Shown: one piece after another, positions 23,423 to 34,237 of the stretch
How the letters are laid out: each line of letters starts with the position of its first letter
Numbering within the stretch: the stretch's first letter is position 1
Made by a program: the position numbers and the translations under genes
Source: Inia geoffrensis
Lineage: Eukaryota; Chordata; Mammalia; Artiodactyla; Iniidae
Direction of reading: 5' to 3'
Assembly (NCBI GenBank): GCA_036417435.1
Contig: CM070900.1
Coordinates: forward strand, 123,210,315 to 123,274,314
DNA: 64,000 nucleotides
The notes under the pieces: generated by a model
Database searches by the model: none
Told to the model about the DNA's origin: nothing
The model's input: the letters and a program-made list of their open reading frames with translations, nothing else

Positions 23423-23629
23423 TTTTTTTTTTTTTTTTGCAGTACACGGGCCTCTCACTGTTGTGGCCTCTCCCGTTGTGGAGCACAGGCTCTGGACGCA
23501 CAGGCTCAGTGGCCATGGCCCACGGGCCCAGCCGCTCCGCGGCATGTGGGACCTTCCCGGACCGGGGCACGAACTCATGTCCGCTGCATTGGCAGGCGGA
23601 CTCTCAACCACTGCGCCACCAGGGAAGCC
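23423..23629 (-). mobile_element. CHR-type SINE
   Basis: Complete copy; target-site duplication ctgaccttacactttt at 23407-23422 and 23630-23645. Confidence 0.96.
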
Positions 23630-23645
23630 CTGACCTTACACTTTT

Positions 23646-24002
23646 AAAACATGTAGGCTAATTTCCTTTAGCCTAGAATTAAGAAAATAAATGACTGCTT
23701 CATTCTCAGCCACTTGTCATTCAGATGGTATCCCTTGTCTGATGAAGCAAATCGTAACCTGTGGACACAGCTGGAGGCTCCTTTGTCAGTGCCATTCCAT
23801 GGTCTGTAAAATCCCACAAACAAGTGGACAGAGAATTTTTTCAGAATTAGTTGATCAATAAGACAACTCAGGAAAATCAAAATTGCTGTAGATTATACAT
23901 ACGAGACCTTCCACAGAGACTCGAGTGTAGATCTGAGCTGTTTATAGCCAGCCTCCAAGTCCCTCCCTGGCTGTGCACAGAGGACACAAGCAGAAACGCT
24001 AA
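23646..24002. other. Intronic sequence, nothing recognised
   Basis: About 360 bp without recognisable features. Confidence 0.4.
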
Positions 24003-24112
24003 TTCAAAAATATACATGCACCCCAATGTTCATAGCAGCATTATTTGCAATTGCCAAGATATGGAAGGAACTTAATGTCCATCAACAGATGAATGGGTAA
24101 AGAAGATGTGAG

Positions 24113-24159
<47 letters not shown>

Positions 24160-24604
24160 GGAATATTAGCCATAAAAAAGAATGAAATTTTGCCATTTGT
24201 AGCAACATGGATGGACTTGGAGGGTATTAGACTAAGTGAAATAAGTCAGACAGAGAAAGACAAATACTGTATGATATCACTTATATGTGGAAACTAAAAA
24301 ATACAACAACTAATGAATACAACACAAAAGAATCAGACTCACATATATAGAGAATACCCCAGTAGTTATCAGTGGGGAGAGGGAAGGGGGGGGGCAATAT
24401 AGGGGTAAGGGGCTAACAGGTACAAACTACTGTGTATAAAATATGCTATAAGGATATATTGTACAACATGGGGCAATATAGCCAATATTTTATAATAGCT
24501 ATAGAGTATAACCTTTAAAAATTGTGCCTCACCATATTGTACACCTGTAACTTATAAAAGATTGTACATTAACTATACTTCAATTAAAAAAATTTTTTTA
24601 AAAA
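24003..24604 (+). mobile_element. L1 3' end, intermediate-age subfamily
   Basis: tacatgcaccccaatgttca ... gccataaaaaagaatg ... gacagagaaagacaaatact ... ttgtacacctgtaacttat follows an L1 ORF2 end plus 3' UTR. Interrupted by a CA run. No clear target-site duplication was found. Confidence 0.85.
24114..24157. repeat. (AC)n microsatellite
   Basis: About 22 uninterrupted AC units inside the L1 fragment. Confidence 0.95.
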
Positions 24605-25039
24605 AGCTCTACAGTCCTGAAATATGCAGACACCTTGGAATTGTGTGAATGCCACATAAGGCTGTCCGGCAGGACACCCTTAAGAAGGGTCTGGACACCT
24701 AGTGAAAACACTTCCTTTACTCAGAGTCTCTCTACACACAGCCCTGATTTCTGGTCCACTAGTGGTTGTAGTCTCTGTCTTGGCTGACTTTGGAAACTTT
24801 AAAGGCTGGAAAATGACTTCCTGGAGGGAATGAACAACAGCAACATTAAAATATAAACTCAACAACTATTACTGGGCCTCTACCATGTACTCAGCGTTGC
24901 GGAGCCAGTGAAAGGAGATACAAAGATCCTTGTCTGGGCGGAGCTTCCAGGCTAGTTGGAGGGAGAGGAAGTGTGTATCTCTCCTGGCCTCAGCTGGAAG
25001 GGGTATAGTCATAGGCACCAATGTTGTACTTTACGTCCT
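24605..25039. other. Intronic sequence, possible L2/MIR end
   Basis: Near 24865-24960 tgggcctctaccatgtactc ... gatacaaagatccttgtctg resembles the reversed 3' end of MIR or L2. The rest is unassigned. Confidence 0.4.
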
Positions 25040-25235
25040 TCGTGCTTCTAAATCCAACGTCACCTTTAATTCTCACCACATCCTTAGGTGCTGTAAAACA
25101 GGGATGGTTGTTCTCTCTTTTAGAGGGGGAAATTAGCGCCCAGAGAGACTGAGTGACCAGCTCAGGGCCCCAGAGAAGATATAATGGCAGAGCTGGAAGA
25201 AAAACACAGGTCCTCCCTGACTCTGGGCTGCGATG
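25040..25235 (-). repeat. MIR-family SINE
   Basis: tttaattctcaccacatcct, gagggggaaattagcgccca and aatggcagagctggaagaaa match reversed MIR. Confidence 0.65.
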
Positions 25236-26283
25236 CATAGACAAGGCATATGGGAGAAACTCAGCTCGGCCTTGTGGCTTCACTTTCAACATGGAAGGAA
25301 AAAAATGAGTGAAAAAGCACTACAAAATGAGGAGCAATCAGGGCAGAGTATGTTCACAGATGAAAATTTTTAGAATCAGGAAAAAAATGAAACATTTTAG
25401 CTTTACCAAATACTAAAGAAAAGGCTAGAAGATTCCAGGAGAAGAAATGGCATTCTAGCACTACCTTTGGGGGGATGGGGAGAATTGAAGGTGACATCCT
25501 AGGGAAATTTTATATCTCTGGAGAACCAACACCCATACTTCTGCAACTCTTTATTTCTCCTGAAATAAGTTCAGGGTAGTATCTGCCGATATTAGTTACC
25601 TTTGATGAGAAATTAGAAATAAATGCATGATATCCAATACTTTGCAGGAGACTCGATTTTCTAGATCATTTGGAGACAAATTTACACCTTGTTTCCCTGT
25701 GGCTTTCCTGTTTTCTACAAATTGCAATGGTGTCCCTACTTAGTCTACCGTGTGAGAAAAAATGCAATTGTCAGCATGCTGCACTGCTTTGTGAAATGAG
25801 TACAAATCCCTACTCGTTTTTTTAAAAGCTACTGCTTCAGGTAGCCACAATAATGCTACATTCTTCCTTAAATGGACTCAACTGATACTGAATGAATCAG
25901 ATAACAAAACCCCTCTTGTCCCAGCCCTTCATTTGTGATGTGAAAACCAAAGACAACCTGGCAGAGTCAGATTATAGCCCAAGTTTTCAGACCAGCAGTC
26001 TCATCTCACAGCTGGACATTGCCTTTGGAAGAGTAGAGACCTTTAGATAAACCTGAATAAAGGCATCAAGCTGTGCTGTTAATCCTTCTTTAAGCACCGT
26101 GGTGGTCACTCTGCTTAGGGTCTCTCAAGTCAGGGGCCACGCTCCCACTTCCTCTAACTCACCTGGCTGGGGCTGTGCCACAGCGGTGAGAGGAGATGCT
26201 GGGCACACAGTGGGGCCTCTAGGACCGTGAGCTGAACCAGCTCTGTCCACTGGAACTGTTTACTAATCCAGACCTGCTCTTGG
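25236..26283. other. Intronic sequence, nothing recognised
   Basis: About 1.05 kb. Confidence 0.4.
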
Positions 26284-26712
26284 TAACAACCCACTAAATT
26301 GATTCCACTCTCCGTTAAGAGATTAGGACTGGTCTGGTCTCTATAATGGTCACATAGGAAACGTAATGAATTTGGAGAAAGAGTACATTTTAATTTTAAT
26401 TACATTTAAAATAAAATGTAATTAAAATTGGATTTAATTACATTTTACTTGTAATGCCAGTTGGATAAAGGCTTTGTTTAAAATCCATATGAAACTCTAT
26501 AATGGTGCTATGTTCTTACTGCCCTTCAAAATTTAGAAGAGAGAATTTAAAAGGAAAGCACTGACTTTCCCAAAATAGTCAAATAGCAACTTCTCTTGTA
26601 AGTGTTGTTTACCAACTTGCAAGTGAAACCTAAAGTCTAAACTTTGGATCCAGGCCATGAGGTGTAATTAAAAGCACTCTGGCTTTGGAATGGACAGACC
26701 TGGGCTCAAGTC
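26284..26712 (+). repeat. Inverted duplication, copy 1 (pairs with 41852-42259)
   Basis: This block is the reverse complement of 41852-42259 at roughly 85-90% identity by eye. Matching landmarks in order are taacaacccactaaa, gtcacataggaaa, ctctataatggtgctatgtt, gtcaaatagca, taccaacttgcaagt and agcactctggctttgga. Homology stops inside a MIR fragment at gggctcaagtc. Copy 1 also has an AT-rich palindrome that copy 2 lacks. The two copies lie on opposite sides of the exon at 29995-30101. Confidence 0.85.
26392..26429. repeat. AT-rich inverted repeat
   Basis: Arms aattttaattacattt (26392-26407) and aaatgtaattaaaatt (26414-26429) are perfect complements around a 6-nt loop. A third copy, ttaattacatttta, follows at about 26433. 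It is absent from the partner duplicate. Confidence 0.85.
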
Positions 26713-27577
26713 AAGCCTAAAGCAAATCAGTAAAGGGAGGAAAGGAGACCTGGACACTGACACCAGCAAAGAAAGTCCTAAAGCACTTGCCAAAAAGCAG
26801 AAATGTTACAGAAACACCCTGCACCTCACGCGCTTACACAGAGGATGATGGAGAACTCGGTTGAATGAGGAAAGGTGACAGGCTGTGCACATGATGAAGT
26901 TATACCAGGACAATCGAACACTAACCACAGATCCCCACAATCCACTCACTCATGCAGGGAAGGTAAGAAAAGACAAATGAGTGAGTGGTAAGAACTGCCT
27001 TTGGCACATCGGGGTCTAAATTTTATACCGTAATCCTGACAAGAGAAAAGACTGGATGCCTGAGCAATTTGTACCATCCACACATGTAGCGATGTACCCC
27101 CTGATGTGGAGAGGGTCTGGGAAGCTGGGCTTCCCAGTGTGGTCCCCTAATGGGAATTGATTACAAAGTGCTTTCCCATGTGTGAGCACATCGGAAGTAA
27201 CAGGCTGCAAAGTATCTGAACTGTCCAAACAAAAGATAACACCTAGGGGCTTTTTGCCAGGACAATCTGAATAAGGAGACTCTTGCTTTCACATCAATCC
27301 ATTTTCTATTCCAATGGCTTGGTGCTATTCAACTTGATATTGCCTGTATGCACACATGTATACATGCGTGTACAAGGTACCTATCAAATCAGATGATAAC
27401 ATTTTGCTCTGAAACTCTTAATTATAAGTGACGGATTCAGCACACCAATCTCTTCCCATCTATGAATTCTCTTTACCAAAAGTAAAATAACCCCAGCCTA
27501 CTGTAATTTGATTTGTGGTACTTATCCAGCTACTATAAGAGTTATACGTGAATTGTGAGGGATCCCTGTTGAGGTTA
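26713..27577. other. Intronic sequence, nothing recognised
   Basis: About 865 bp. Confidence 0.4.
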
Positions 27578-27595
27578 GAAAAAGAGGGCACTGGG

Positions 27596-27940
27596 CTTCC
27601 CTGGTGGTGCAGTGGTTAAGAGTCCATCTTCCAATGCGGGGGACACGGGTTCGAGCCCTCATCCAGGAGAATCCCACATGCCACGGAGCAGCTAAGCCCA
27701 TGGGCCACAAATACTGAGCCTGTGAGCCACAACTACTGAGCCCACATACCGTAACTGCCGAGGCCCGTGCACCTGGAGCCCATGCTCTGCAGCGGGAGAG
27801 GCCCACCGTGATGAGAGGCCCGTGCACCGTGGCGAGGAGTGGCCCCCGCTCACAGCAACTGGAGGAAGCCCGTGCACAGAAACGAAGACCCAACGCAGCC
27901 AAGAATAAAAACAAATAAATACATAAATTTATAAAAAAAA
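27596..27940 (+). mobile_element. Long-form CHR SINE
   Basis: About 345 bp with B box gggttcgagccc, an internal duplication of the gagccacaactactgagccc unit, and end cgaagacccaacgcagccaa plus A-rich tail. An 18-bp target-site duplication gaaaaagagggcactggg lies at 27578-27595 and 27941-27958. Confidence 0.95.
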
Positions 27941-28223
27941 GAAAAAGAGGGCACTGGGGATTGATAAAAGGAAAGTGAGGCTGATGGGGAAGCAGGGTTA
28001 GAGCTCCTGAGGGAAGATGTGGAGGAGAGGAGGGAGCTGGGGCCACGGAAACCTGGGCTGTGACTTTGAGTCTTGGCATGAACTTGCAGGGGCCAAGCTG
28101 TGACCGGGGAAGAGGGCAAATTAGCATCTGTTCAATTTTGTCAGTCGAAGCTACTCTGCATCTCTAAGCCACTGTCGGATCCAGGAATCAGAAGTCAAAA
28201 CTCTGAGTCAAAAACTAGAGATG

Positions 28224-28483
28224 GGGCTTCCCTGGGGGCGCAGTGGTTGAGAGTCTGCCTGCCGATGTAGGGCACGTGGGTTTGTGCCCCGGTCTGGGAA
28301 GATCCCACATGCCATGGAGCGGCTGGGCCCGTGAGCCGTGGCCGCTGAGCCTGCACGTCCAGAGCCTGTGCTCTGCAACAGGAGAGGCCACAGCAGTGAG
28401 AGGCCGCGTACCGCAAAAAAAAAAAAAAAAAAAAAAAAAACTAGATAAATTACGTTTAAAAACAAAGACATACAAAAAAAAAA
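28224..28483 (+). mobile_element. CHR-type SINE with an extra 3' segment
   Basis: A normal ~190-bp SINE and poly-A (28416-28440) is followed by about 33 bp of non-SINE sequence (ctagataaattacgttt...) and a second A-run. Only then comes the target-site duplication aaaactagagatg (28211-28223 and 28484-28496). The extra piece was probably carried in by read-through of the source SINE. Confidence 0.88.
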
Positions 28484-28496
28484 AAAACTAGAGATG

Positions 28497-29248
28497 ATGG
28501 GATGGACAGTCAGGTGCAGGAGAAACATCACTCTCACGTTTTATCTGCAATGAGGCAAAAGGGATTCAAAGCAGCTCACTGAGACTGTGGAAAAGAGACT
28601 AGACATTTCAATGAGCTAAGGATGGTTCTCAGAATTTGGGTCATACAGGATCCATTTTTATTTACTAAAGATGTGTAAGATGAAATGTTTACATACTTAA
28701 TGTGCTGTCTTTGTTTTTATTTTAATTAGTATTTAAGAGTTGTCACAGGCTAACTGGTGGTGAGGTCCAAATCCCACTTGTTCCAATTAGTGAATTGTCT
28801 TGCCACAGGGGTTTCAGAAGCCTGGCCCTCGTGTGACTCTCTCTGATGAACGGTCATTACCAAGGGCCAGGCGGTAGACCTCTGAGAATAAAATGAAGTG
28901 AGCCATGGGAATTCCTTGCATTTTTTTTCTTTTTCTCTACTCATTAGCTAACTCACATTTTATGTTTCCCGTGTTCTGATCCGAGCCATGAAGGGCCCCC
29001 TTCTCTCTCTCAAACTCTCCTTGCTGGGTGCTAGCCAGCCAGTGTCCAGGAGGGCCCACCCTTTATTTGGCAGTGGGGGCATCGTTTGGCACAATTCATG
29101 CCTTGAATCAATGAGGCAAAGGGGGCCCTTGCTTTATTTTGTGAGATGGTGAAATCCATATAAATTCTATAAACTTGCACTGAAAACACACATACAGATA
29201 ACAAGCAGGTGTCCTGTCAGCATGATGCAATTTAAAAACAGAGTACAT
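28497..29248. other. Intronic sequence, nothing recognised
   Basis: About 750 bp. Confidence 0.4.
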
Positions 29249-29250
29249 TA

Positions 29251-29482
29251 GACTGTTGAACAACACAGATTTGAACTGCATGGGTCCACATGTATGTGGA
29301 TGTTTTTCAAGAGTAAGTTCTACAGTACTACACAATCTGCAGTTGGTTGAATCCTCAGATATGGAAGAACCACATATATCACATGACCATGGGTACAGAG
29401 AGCCAACTGTAAGTTATATGCAAATTTTCCACTGCGCAGAGGGCTGGTACTCCTAACCATCACATTGTTCAAGAGACAACTG
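29251..29482 (+). mobile_element. MER2-like Tigger DNA transposon (non-autonomous)
   Basis: Inverted ends ctgttgaacaacacagattt and cattgttcaagagacaactg, with ttgaactgcatgggtccaca next to the left end, flanked by TA on both sides. It lies about 510 bp downstream of the RASGRF2 exon. Confidence 0.8.
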
Positions 29483-29484
29483 TA

Positions 29485-29994
29485 CTAGAAACCAAAACAT
29501 CAAAGGGCATGAGGCAAAGTATCTTCTGAATCTGGCTGAGAAAACACTCCCTGACCAGACGCCAGAGTGTCTGGTACCAGAATGTTGCTTACTTCCAGGG
29601 GCACCTTCTGTTTACTTCCAAGAGGTACCACCACAGCTGAGCCAACTCCACTTACAGAGAGGGCCCTGTGAACAGTGCTCCCGGGTGGCAGGGGACAGTG
29701 GCCCTGCCACAGCTCTAGTGCCTGCAGTGGGTGCTGTTGCCTGAGAGATGAGGGCAGAGGGGAGCCCTGCTTGACTTCTTGTGCTGTGCCCTTTGTAGAT
29801 CTGAAACAGCAGATGTTAGCGGTACACGTTTGTTTGCTTTGATCTGTATGCCCACCCTCCAGTTTCTTCCCTTCCTATGTTCCAATTTCAAGGTTTCAAA
29901 CTCCAACTCCAAAGAATCAGAAGGCGTTGTAATGACTTAAAAAGTTGGTTTTAAAAAAAATCCTTGAAAGTAATTACCCCGGCCACTGAATTAC
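29485..29994. other. Intronic sequence next to the RASGRF2 donor
   Basis: About 510 bp; only the splice donor at 29993-29994 is recognised. Confidence 0.4.
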
Positions 29995-30101
29995 CTGTGC
30001 GTGCTTTGAGACCCAGTGACGGAGGACGTTCAGTACGCGATTGGTGGCTGTTCTACGTATGATAAACTCTTTGTCACACGTTCTCTCGGTGTTGTTAAAT
30101 C
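29995..30101 (-). CDS. RASGRF2: RASGRF2 internal coding exon (107 nt), upstream of the CDC25 domain
   Basis: This exon encodes 35 full codons plus two bases of a split first codon. The protein contains [15 protein letters not shown] and [13 protein letters not shown], the conserved stretch that RASGRF proteins carry just before the catalytic CDC25 domain. RASGRF proteins are Ca2+/calmodulin-responsive exchange factors that load GTP onto Ras, and also onto Rac through a DH domain not in this window. On the minus strand the acceptor is a strong pyrimidine tract ending cctaag, and the donor is CAG|gtaatt. The exon ends in phase 0, and the next exon at 8542 continues with DFELNNEL. As I recall RASGRF1, it has KEFVIRRAATN and SKHSQDFE here; FIIRRTATN and SKHAQDFE fit RASGRF2. 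I estimate this as about residue 900-950 of a protein near 1,237 residues. No frameshift or stop is present. Confidence 0.95.
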
Positions 30102-30561
30102 CTTAGGAGGAAAAGAAACACACACGTGATGTAGTTAAAGCCACTCCCCAGGGACCTGGAAAAGGTCACTTATTTTGGGACATTGGTTAATGAAACTCAC
30201 AAATGACACATCTTGGCAGAGGTGCAAGTGGCTTCAGACTGTTGTGGGTTCTGCTTACTTACCTATTATACCCTCAGCAGCGAGGCCACCACATAGTTAC
30301 AGGTGCAATTAAATGAATAATGTGCACATATTTGTTAAAGGCCACTGATTAAAGCTAAAGCCGGTCTAGTGACACTTCCATTTGTGCCTGTCTTGTTATA
30401 TAATATAAAGCCAAGAAGGAGTTTTAACAAAGTACTTGGATCAACATTAGTTTATACTTTTGCTCCAAAGGCATTATATAACCACAAACATTTTCAATAT
30501 CTGTAGATGGATGAGCCTTGGCTCACAGATGATACAAATACTTTCTTGTGCACCCACGTAC
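30102..30561. other. Intronic sequence upstream of the RASGRF2 exon
   Basis: Contains the acceptor pyrimidine tract (30102-30125 on the minus strand). Nothing else recognised. Confidence 0.4.
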
Positions 30562-30790
30562 TGAGAAGCAGTATAGCATAGTGGTTAAGAACATGAACTC
30601 CACAGCCAGACTGTCTGGGTTCAAATCCCTGTTCTCCTACTATGTAAGTTATGGCTCCTCTTTGGTGACCAGTTTCCTCATGTCCTCCATGGGATAAGTG
30701 TACCAACCTCAGAGACTTGTTTGGAGATTAAGTTAGTGAATGTTAAGCATTTAGAATGGCACTTGAGAAAATAGTGGGAGCTTATTAAAG
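30562..30790 (+). repeat. MIR-family SINE
   Basis: cagtatagcatagtggttaa, gccagactgtctgggttcaa and accagtttcctcatgtcctc are a clear forward MIR with the tRNA-like head preserved. Confidence 0.88.
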
Positions 30791-31064
30791 TCACCAATAA
30801 CCTCCATGTCTCTATATTCAAGGGATATCTATCATCTCTCCATAGGAAATCTCATCTAATGATCACCTATAAAAAAATTACTCACATATTTATGTCCCAA
30901 GATTTCTTCTCCGAACTCTAGACCCATATATCCAACTGCCTCTTGATATTTTCCTCTTAGATGTTTCAAAAACCTCAGACTCAGTATGTACAAAAGAAAA
31001 ACCGATGGCCTTTCCACCAAACCTTGTCCTCTTCCAGTGTTCCCCATCTCAGTAAAGGAACACC

Positions 31065-31800
31065 ATCAGCCATCCAGTTACATAAGCCTGAAACTTTGGA
31101 ATTGTTCTTAGGCCATCTCTCTTCTTCTCCCTGATAATTTTACCTGCAAAATAAATCTCAAATCTGTCCATGTCATCATATCCACAAAGCCAAAACTGGC
31201 ATCGAGCTCCAGCAATTATCATCTAGTCCACTGACAATAGCCTCCTAACTAGTTTCATTGTCACTCCTGCCTCCTCAAATCTGTTCTCTTTTCTGAAGTC
31301 AGAAAGATCTTCCAAAGGGCAAATTAGATGTGTCATTCCCCTGTTTAAAGTCCTTCAATGACTCAGGATAAACACAAAACTCCTTAACACAGCCTACAAC
31401 GTCTTCCATGGTTTGGCTCTTAGCTCCCTCTCGGCCTTTTCTGAGACCATATTCTTCTCACTATTTCCTCTTCCATTTAACTACCCTTCTTTCAGCCCCT
31501 CATCCTCAACCCAGCGCCTTTGCATATACCGTCTTTCATTCAGTGAAAGCCACTCTTATTTCACTTCCCCAAATGAGCCCATCCTGGCTTGAGCTGGGTA
31601 AATCCCCCATTGCACATCTCACAGCAACATGCACATTTACTTTCTGACACTTGCTACATTTGCAATTTTGCATTTATTTATGTGATTATTTGCATCCTCC
31701 ATGAAGATAAGGATCAGATATGTTTTTGCTGAGCGTGAGCACATATGCGGCACGTAGCAGATGCTGGACACAATATATATTTGCTGAATAAATGAACAAA
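31065..31800 (+). repeat. L2 (LINE-2) 3' portion
   Basis: cctcctaactagtttcattg, tcattcccctgtttaaagtc, tcaatgactcaggataaac, cagcgcctttgcatat and the end tttgctgaataaatgaac follow the L2 3' region in the sense direction. The long L2 at 45.8-48.4 kb faces the other way. Confidence 0.82.
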
Positions 31801-32899
31801 AGCTTGGATAGTAGGAACTAACTATTTATTTGAATATGCTACAAATGTAAGGATGATTCAGTGAAAGACTTAACGAACAGTCATCAGAGCCTATGAATGA
31901 GTTAGACGAAAAAGTCCATGAGCTTCTAAAGGGCAGGGGCCCCTTCTCCATACTCCTCTTTGACTGTAGACAGGCATATTCCACCCACTAGGAGACACTG
32001 TCAGAGGATGATGATGTGCTCTTGGCAGACTAGGTATCCTGAAAAAATCTTTTGCTATTAGAAGCTTAGAAATTCTGGGTAAAATATAATAAATATCTTT
32101 TAAAATGCACAGCTGAGTTCTCAAGAAAATAAGGAATTTTCCAGGGTCAAACACACAGAGAGATCTGAAAACCAGAACTAAGCCTCTGAATTACTGCTGT
32201 CTGCCTTAAGAGGAGAGCAGTTTACCAGTCTTGGTAACAGGAGATGTGGATTGTAAATCCACGTGATTCAGGAGACGAAGGCTCAGGAAGTGTGAGTGCC
32301 AGAGTTAGAACTGAGACTCCCACATAAAGTTGGAACTCTCAAAAGACCATCCCCTCTGCCCAAGAGAGGATTAGGAAAAGAAATTCTCCAACCTGCAAAA
32401 GGAGACAGTTAACTTGACTGTCTTAGCCTGGATCTCAGTGAGGGTGAAACAAAGGCTCCCTGAGAACTGATAACCACAGGCGCACCTCATGTAGGTTCGA
32501 AGCCCAGATTGAACCACTACTGGCTGGCCCCAGCCAGTGATAACTCCGGAGGCCCTGACAAAAGCACACACAAAACCTCTCCGGAAGGACAAACTCTCAC
32601 CCTCAGCCTATACTGGATGACCAACAAGAAAGGCCTCTGAAGAAAACCTCACAATCCCAGAGTACAAAACACACAAGCCATCCACCATGAACAAGGGTCT
32701 GTAGACAAAGGGATCGGGAGCGCCCCACCTCACCACCCTCTCCACCACCGCCAAGAACTTCACAAACTAGAGCTATGCAATAGTTCTAGTTCAAATATCC
32801 TAAAATTAGGATGTTTATAAAGTCTAAAGATATAAAAGTAGGAACTGAAAACATGTGAAAAGAATTTTAAATGTTTCAAGTCAAATTTTACAAGAACCA
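31801..32899. other. Intronic sequence, nothing recognised
   Basis: About 1.1 kb. Confidence 0.4.
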
Positions 32900-33560
32900 C
32901 ATAAAATGTCTTCAAATTAATGGAATTATTCTTTCAATTACTGCTGACAAATAGACAAGTTGAAATTTAAAACAGGGATAGACATTATAAATAAATACAG
33001 GTTAGATCCAGTTGAATAAAGAGTAAACTGTAAAGAGATCTGAAAAACACATCTGAGAAAATTATCCAAATGCAGTACAAAGAGCTAAAGAGGTAGAAAA
33101 CAAACACACATATATGGAATAAAAAAAAAAAAAAAAACGTTCTGAAGAACCTATGGTCAGGACAGGAATAAAGAACGCAGGCGTAGAGAATGGACTTGAG
33201 GACACGGGGAGGGGGAAGGGTAAGCTGGGATGAAGTGAGAGAGTAGCATTGACATATATACACTACCAAATGTAAAATAGATAGCTAGTGGGAAGCAGCT
33301 ATAGCACAGGGAGATCAGCTCGATGCTTGGTGACCACCTAGAGGGGTGGGATAGGGAGAGTGGGAGGGAGACACAAGGGGGAGGAGATATGGGGATGTAT
33401 GTATACGTATAGCTGATTCACTTTGTTATACAGCAGAAACTAACAATACTGTAAAGCAATTATACTCCAATATAGATGTTAAAAAAAATAAATAAATAAA
33501 GAGGTAGAAAACAGGAAAGAGGGGAGACTGGTTGTCTGATTGGGAGCATGGACCCACGTG
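32900..33560 (+). repeat. Degenerate L1M ORF1-region fragment (split)
   Basis: gacaaatagacaagttgaaa, gagaaaattatccaaatgca and aagaggtagaaaacaggaaa resemble the start of ORF1 in ancient L1M elements. A younger L1 (33103-33496) splits it. Weak assignment. Confidence 0.4.
33103..33496 (+). mobile_element. 5'-truncated L1, 3' UTR only
   Basis: Young L1 3' end with an internal A-run of 18 (33121-33138). Target-site duplication taaagaggtagaaaaca at 33086-33102 and 33497-33513. The end gttaaaaaaaataaataaa matches the family. Confidence 0.95.
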
Positions 33561-33816
33561 CTATATTCCAGCAAGACCATCCGTATCAGCTGAGCACATG
33601 ACAGCACAGTTAAGGCAACTTCAGTTAATGAGTGAGCAGCAGCCCCGTTAATAAAACTTGATCTATCAGGATTTACTACAGGTATGTCCCTCAGATAGAT
33701 AGTTTATGTATCTGGTTTAGGGAATTTCTAAATTGGTGGTTTAAATAGAATTGACAGAGTATTTCTAAGATCAAAGACCTCCATCTGTTGATCAAGCAGT
33801 GAAAAAGATTCCCATT
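33514..33816. other. Intronic sequence, nothing recognised
   Basis: About 300 bp up to the target-site duplication of the full-length L1. Confidence 0.4.
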
Positions 33817-34237
33817 TTTCACAGATTTTATTATTTTTTTTTATTTATTTTTTTTATTTTTATTTTTTTTTTTTAACATCTTTATTGGGTTAAAATTGCT
33901 CTACAATGGTGTGTCAGTTTCTACTTTACAATAAAGTGAATCAGTTATATATATACAGACGTTCACATATTTCTTCCCTCTTGCGTATCTCTCCTTCCTT
34001 CCCTCCCTATCCCACCCCTCCAGGCAGTCACAAAGCACCGAGCAGATATCCCTGTGCCAAGCGGCTGCTTCCCATTAGCTATCTACCTTACGTTTGTTAG
34101 TATATATATGTCCATGCCCCTCCCTCGCCCTCTCATAGCTCACCCCTCCCCCTCCCCATATCCTCAAGTCCGTTCTCCAGTAGGTCTGTGTCTTTATTCC
34201 TGTCTTACCCCTAGGTTCTTCATAACATTTTTTTTTC

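Larger units (their letters stand above)
8543..29994 (-). other. RASGRF2: RASGRF2 intron between the two exons found
   Basis: The interval runs from donor CAG|gtaatt (29994) to acceptor tatag|GAT (8543). It is about 21.5 kb and holds only repeats and sequence I cannot assign, plus the CpG-rich cluster near 12 kb. The rest of the window (30102-64000 and 1-8429) belongs to the flanking introns of the same gene. Confidence 0.9.
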
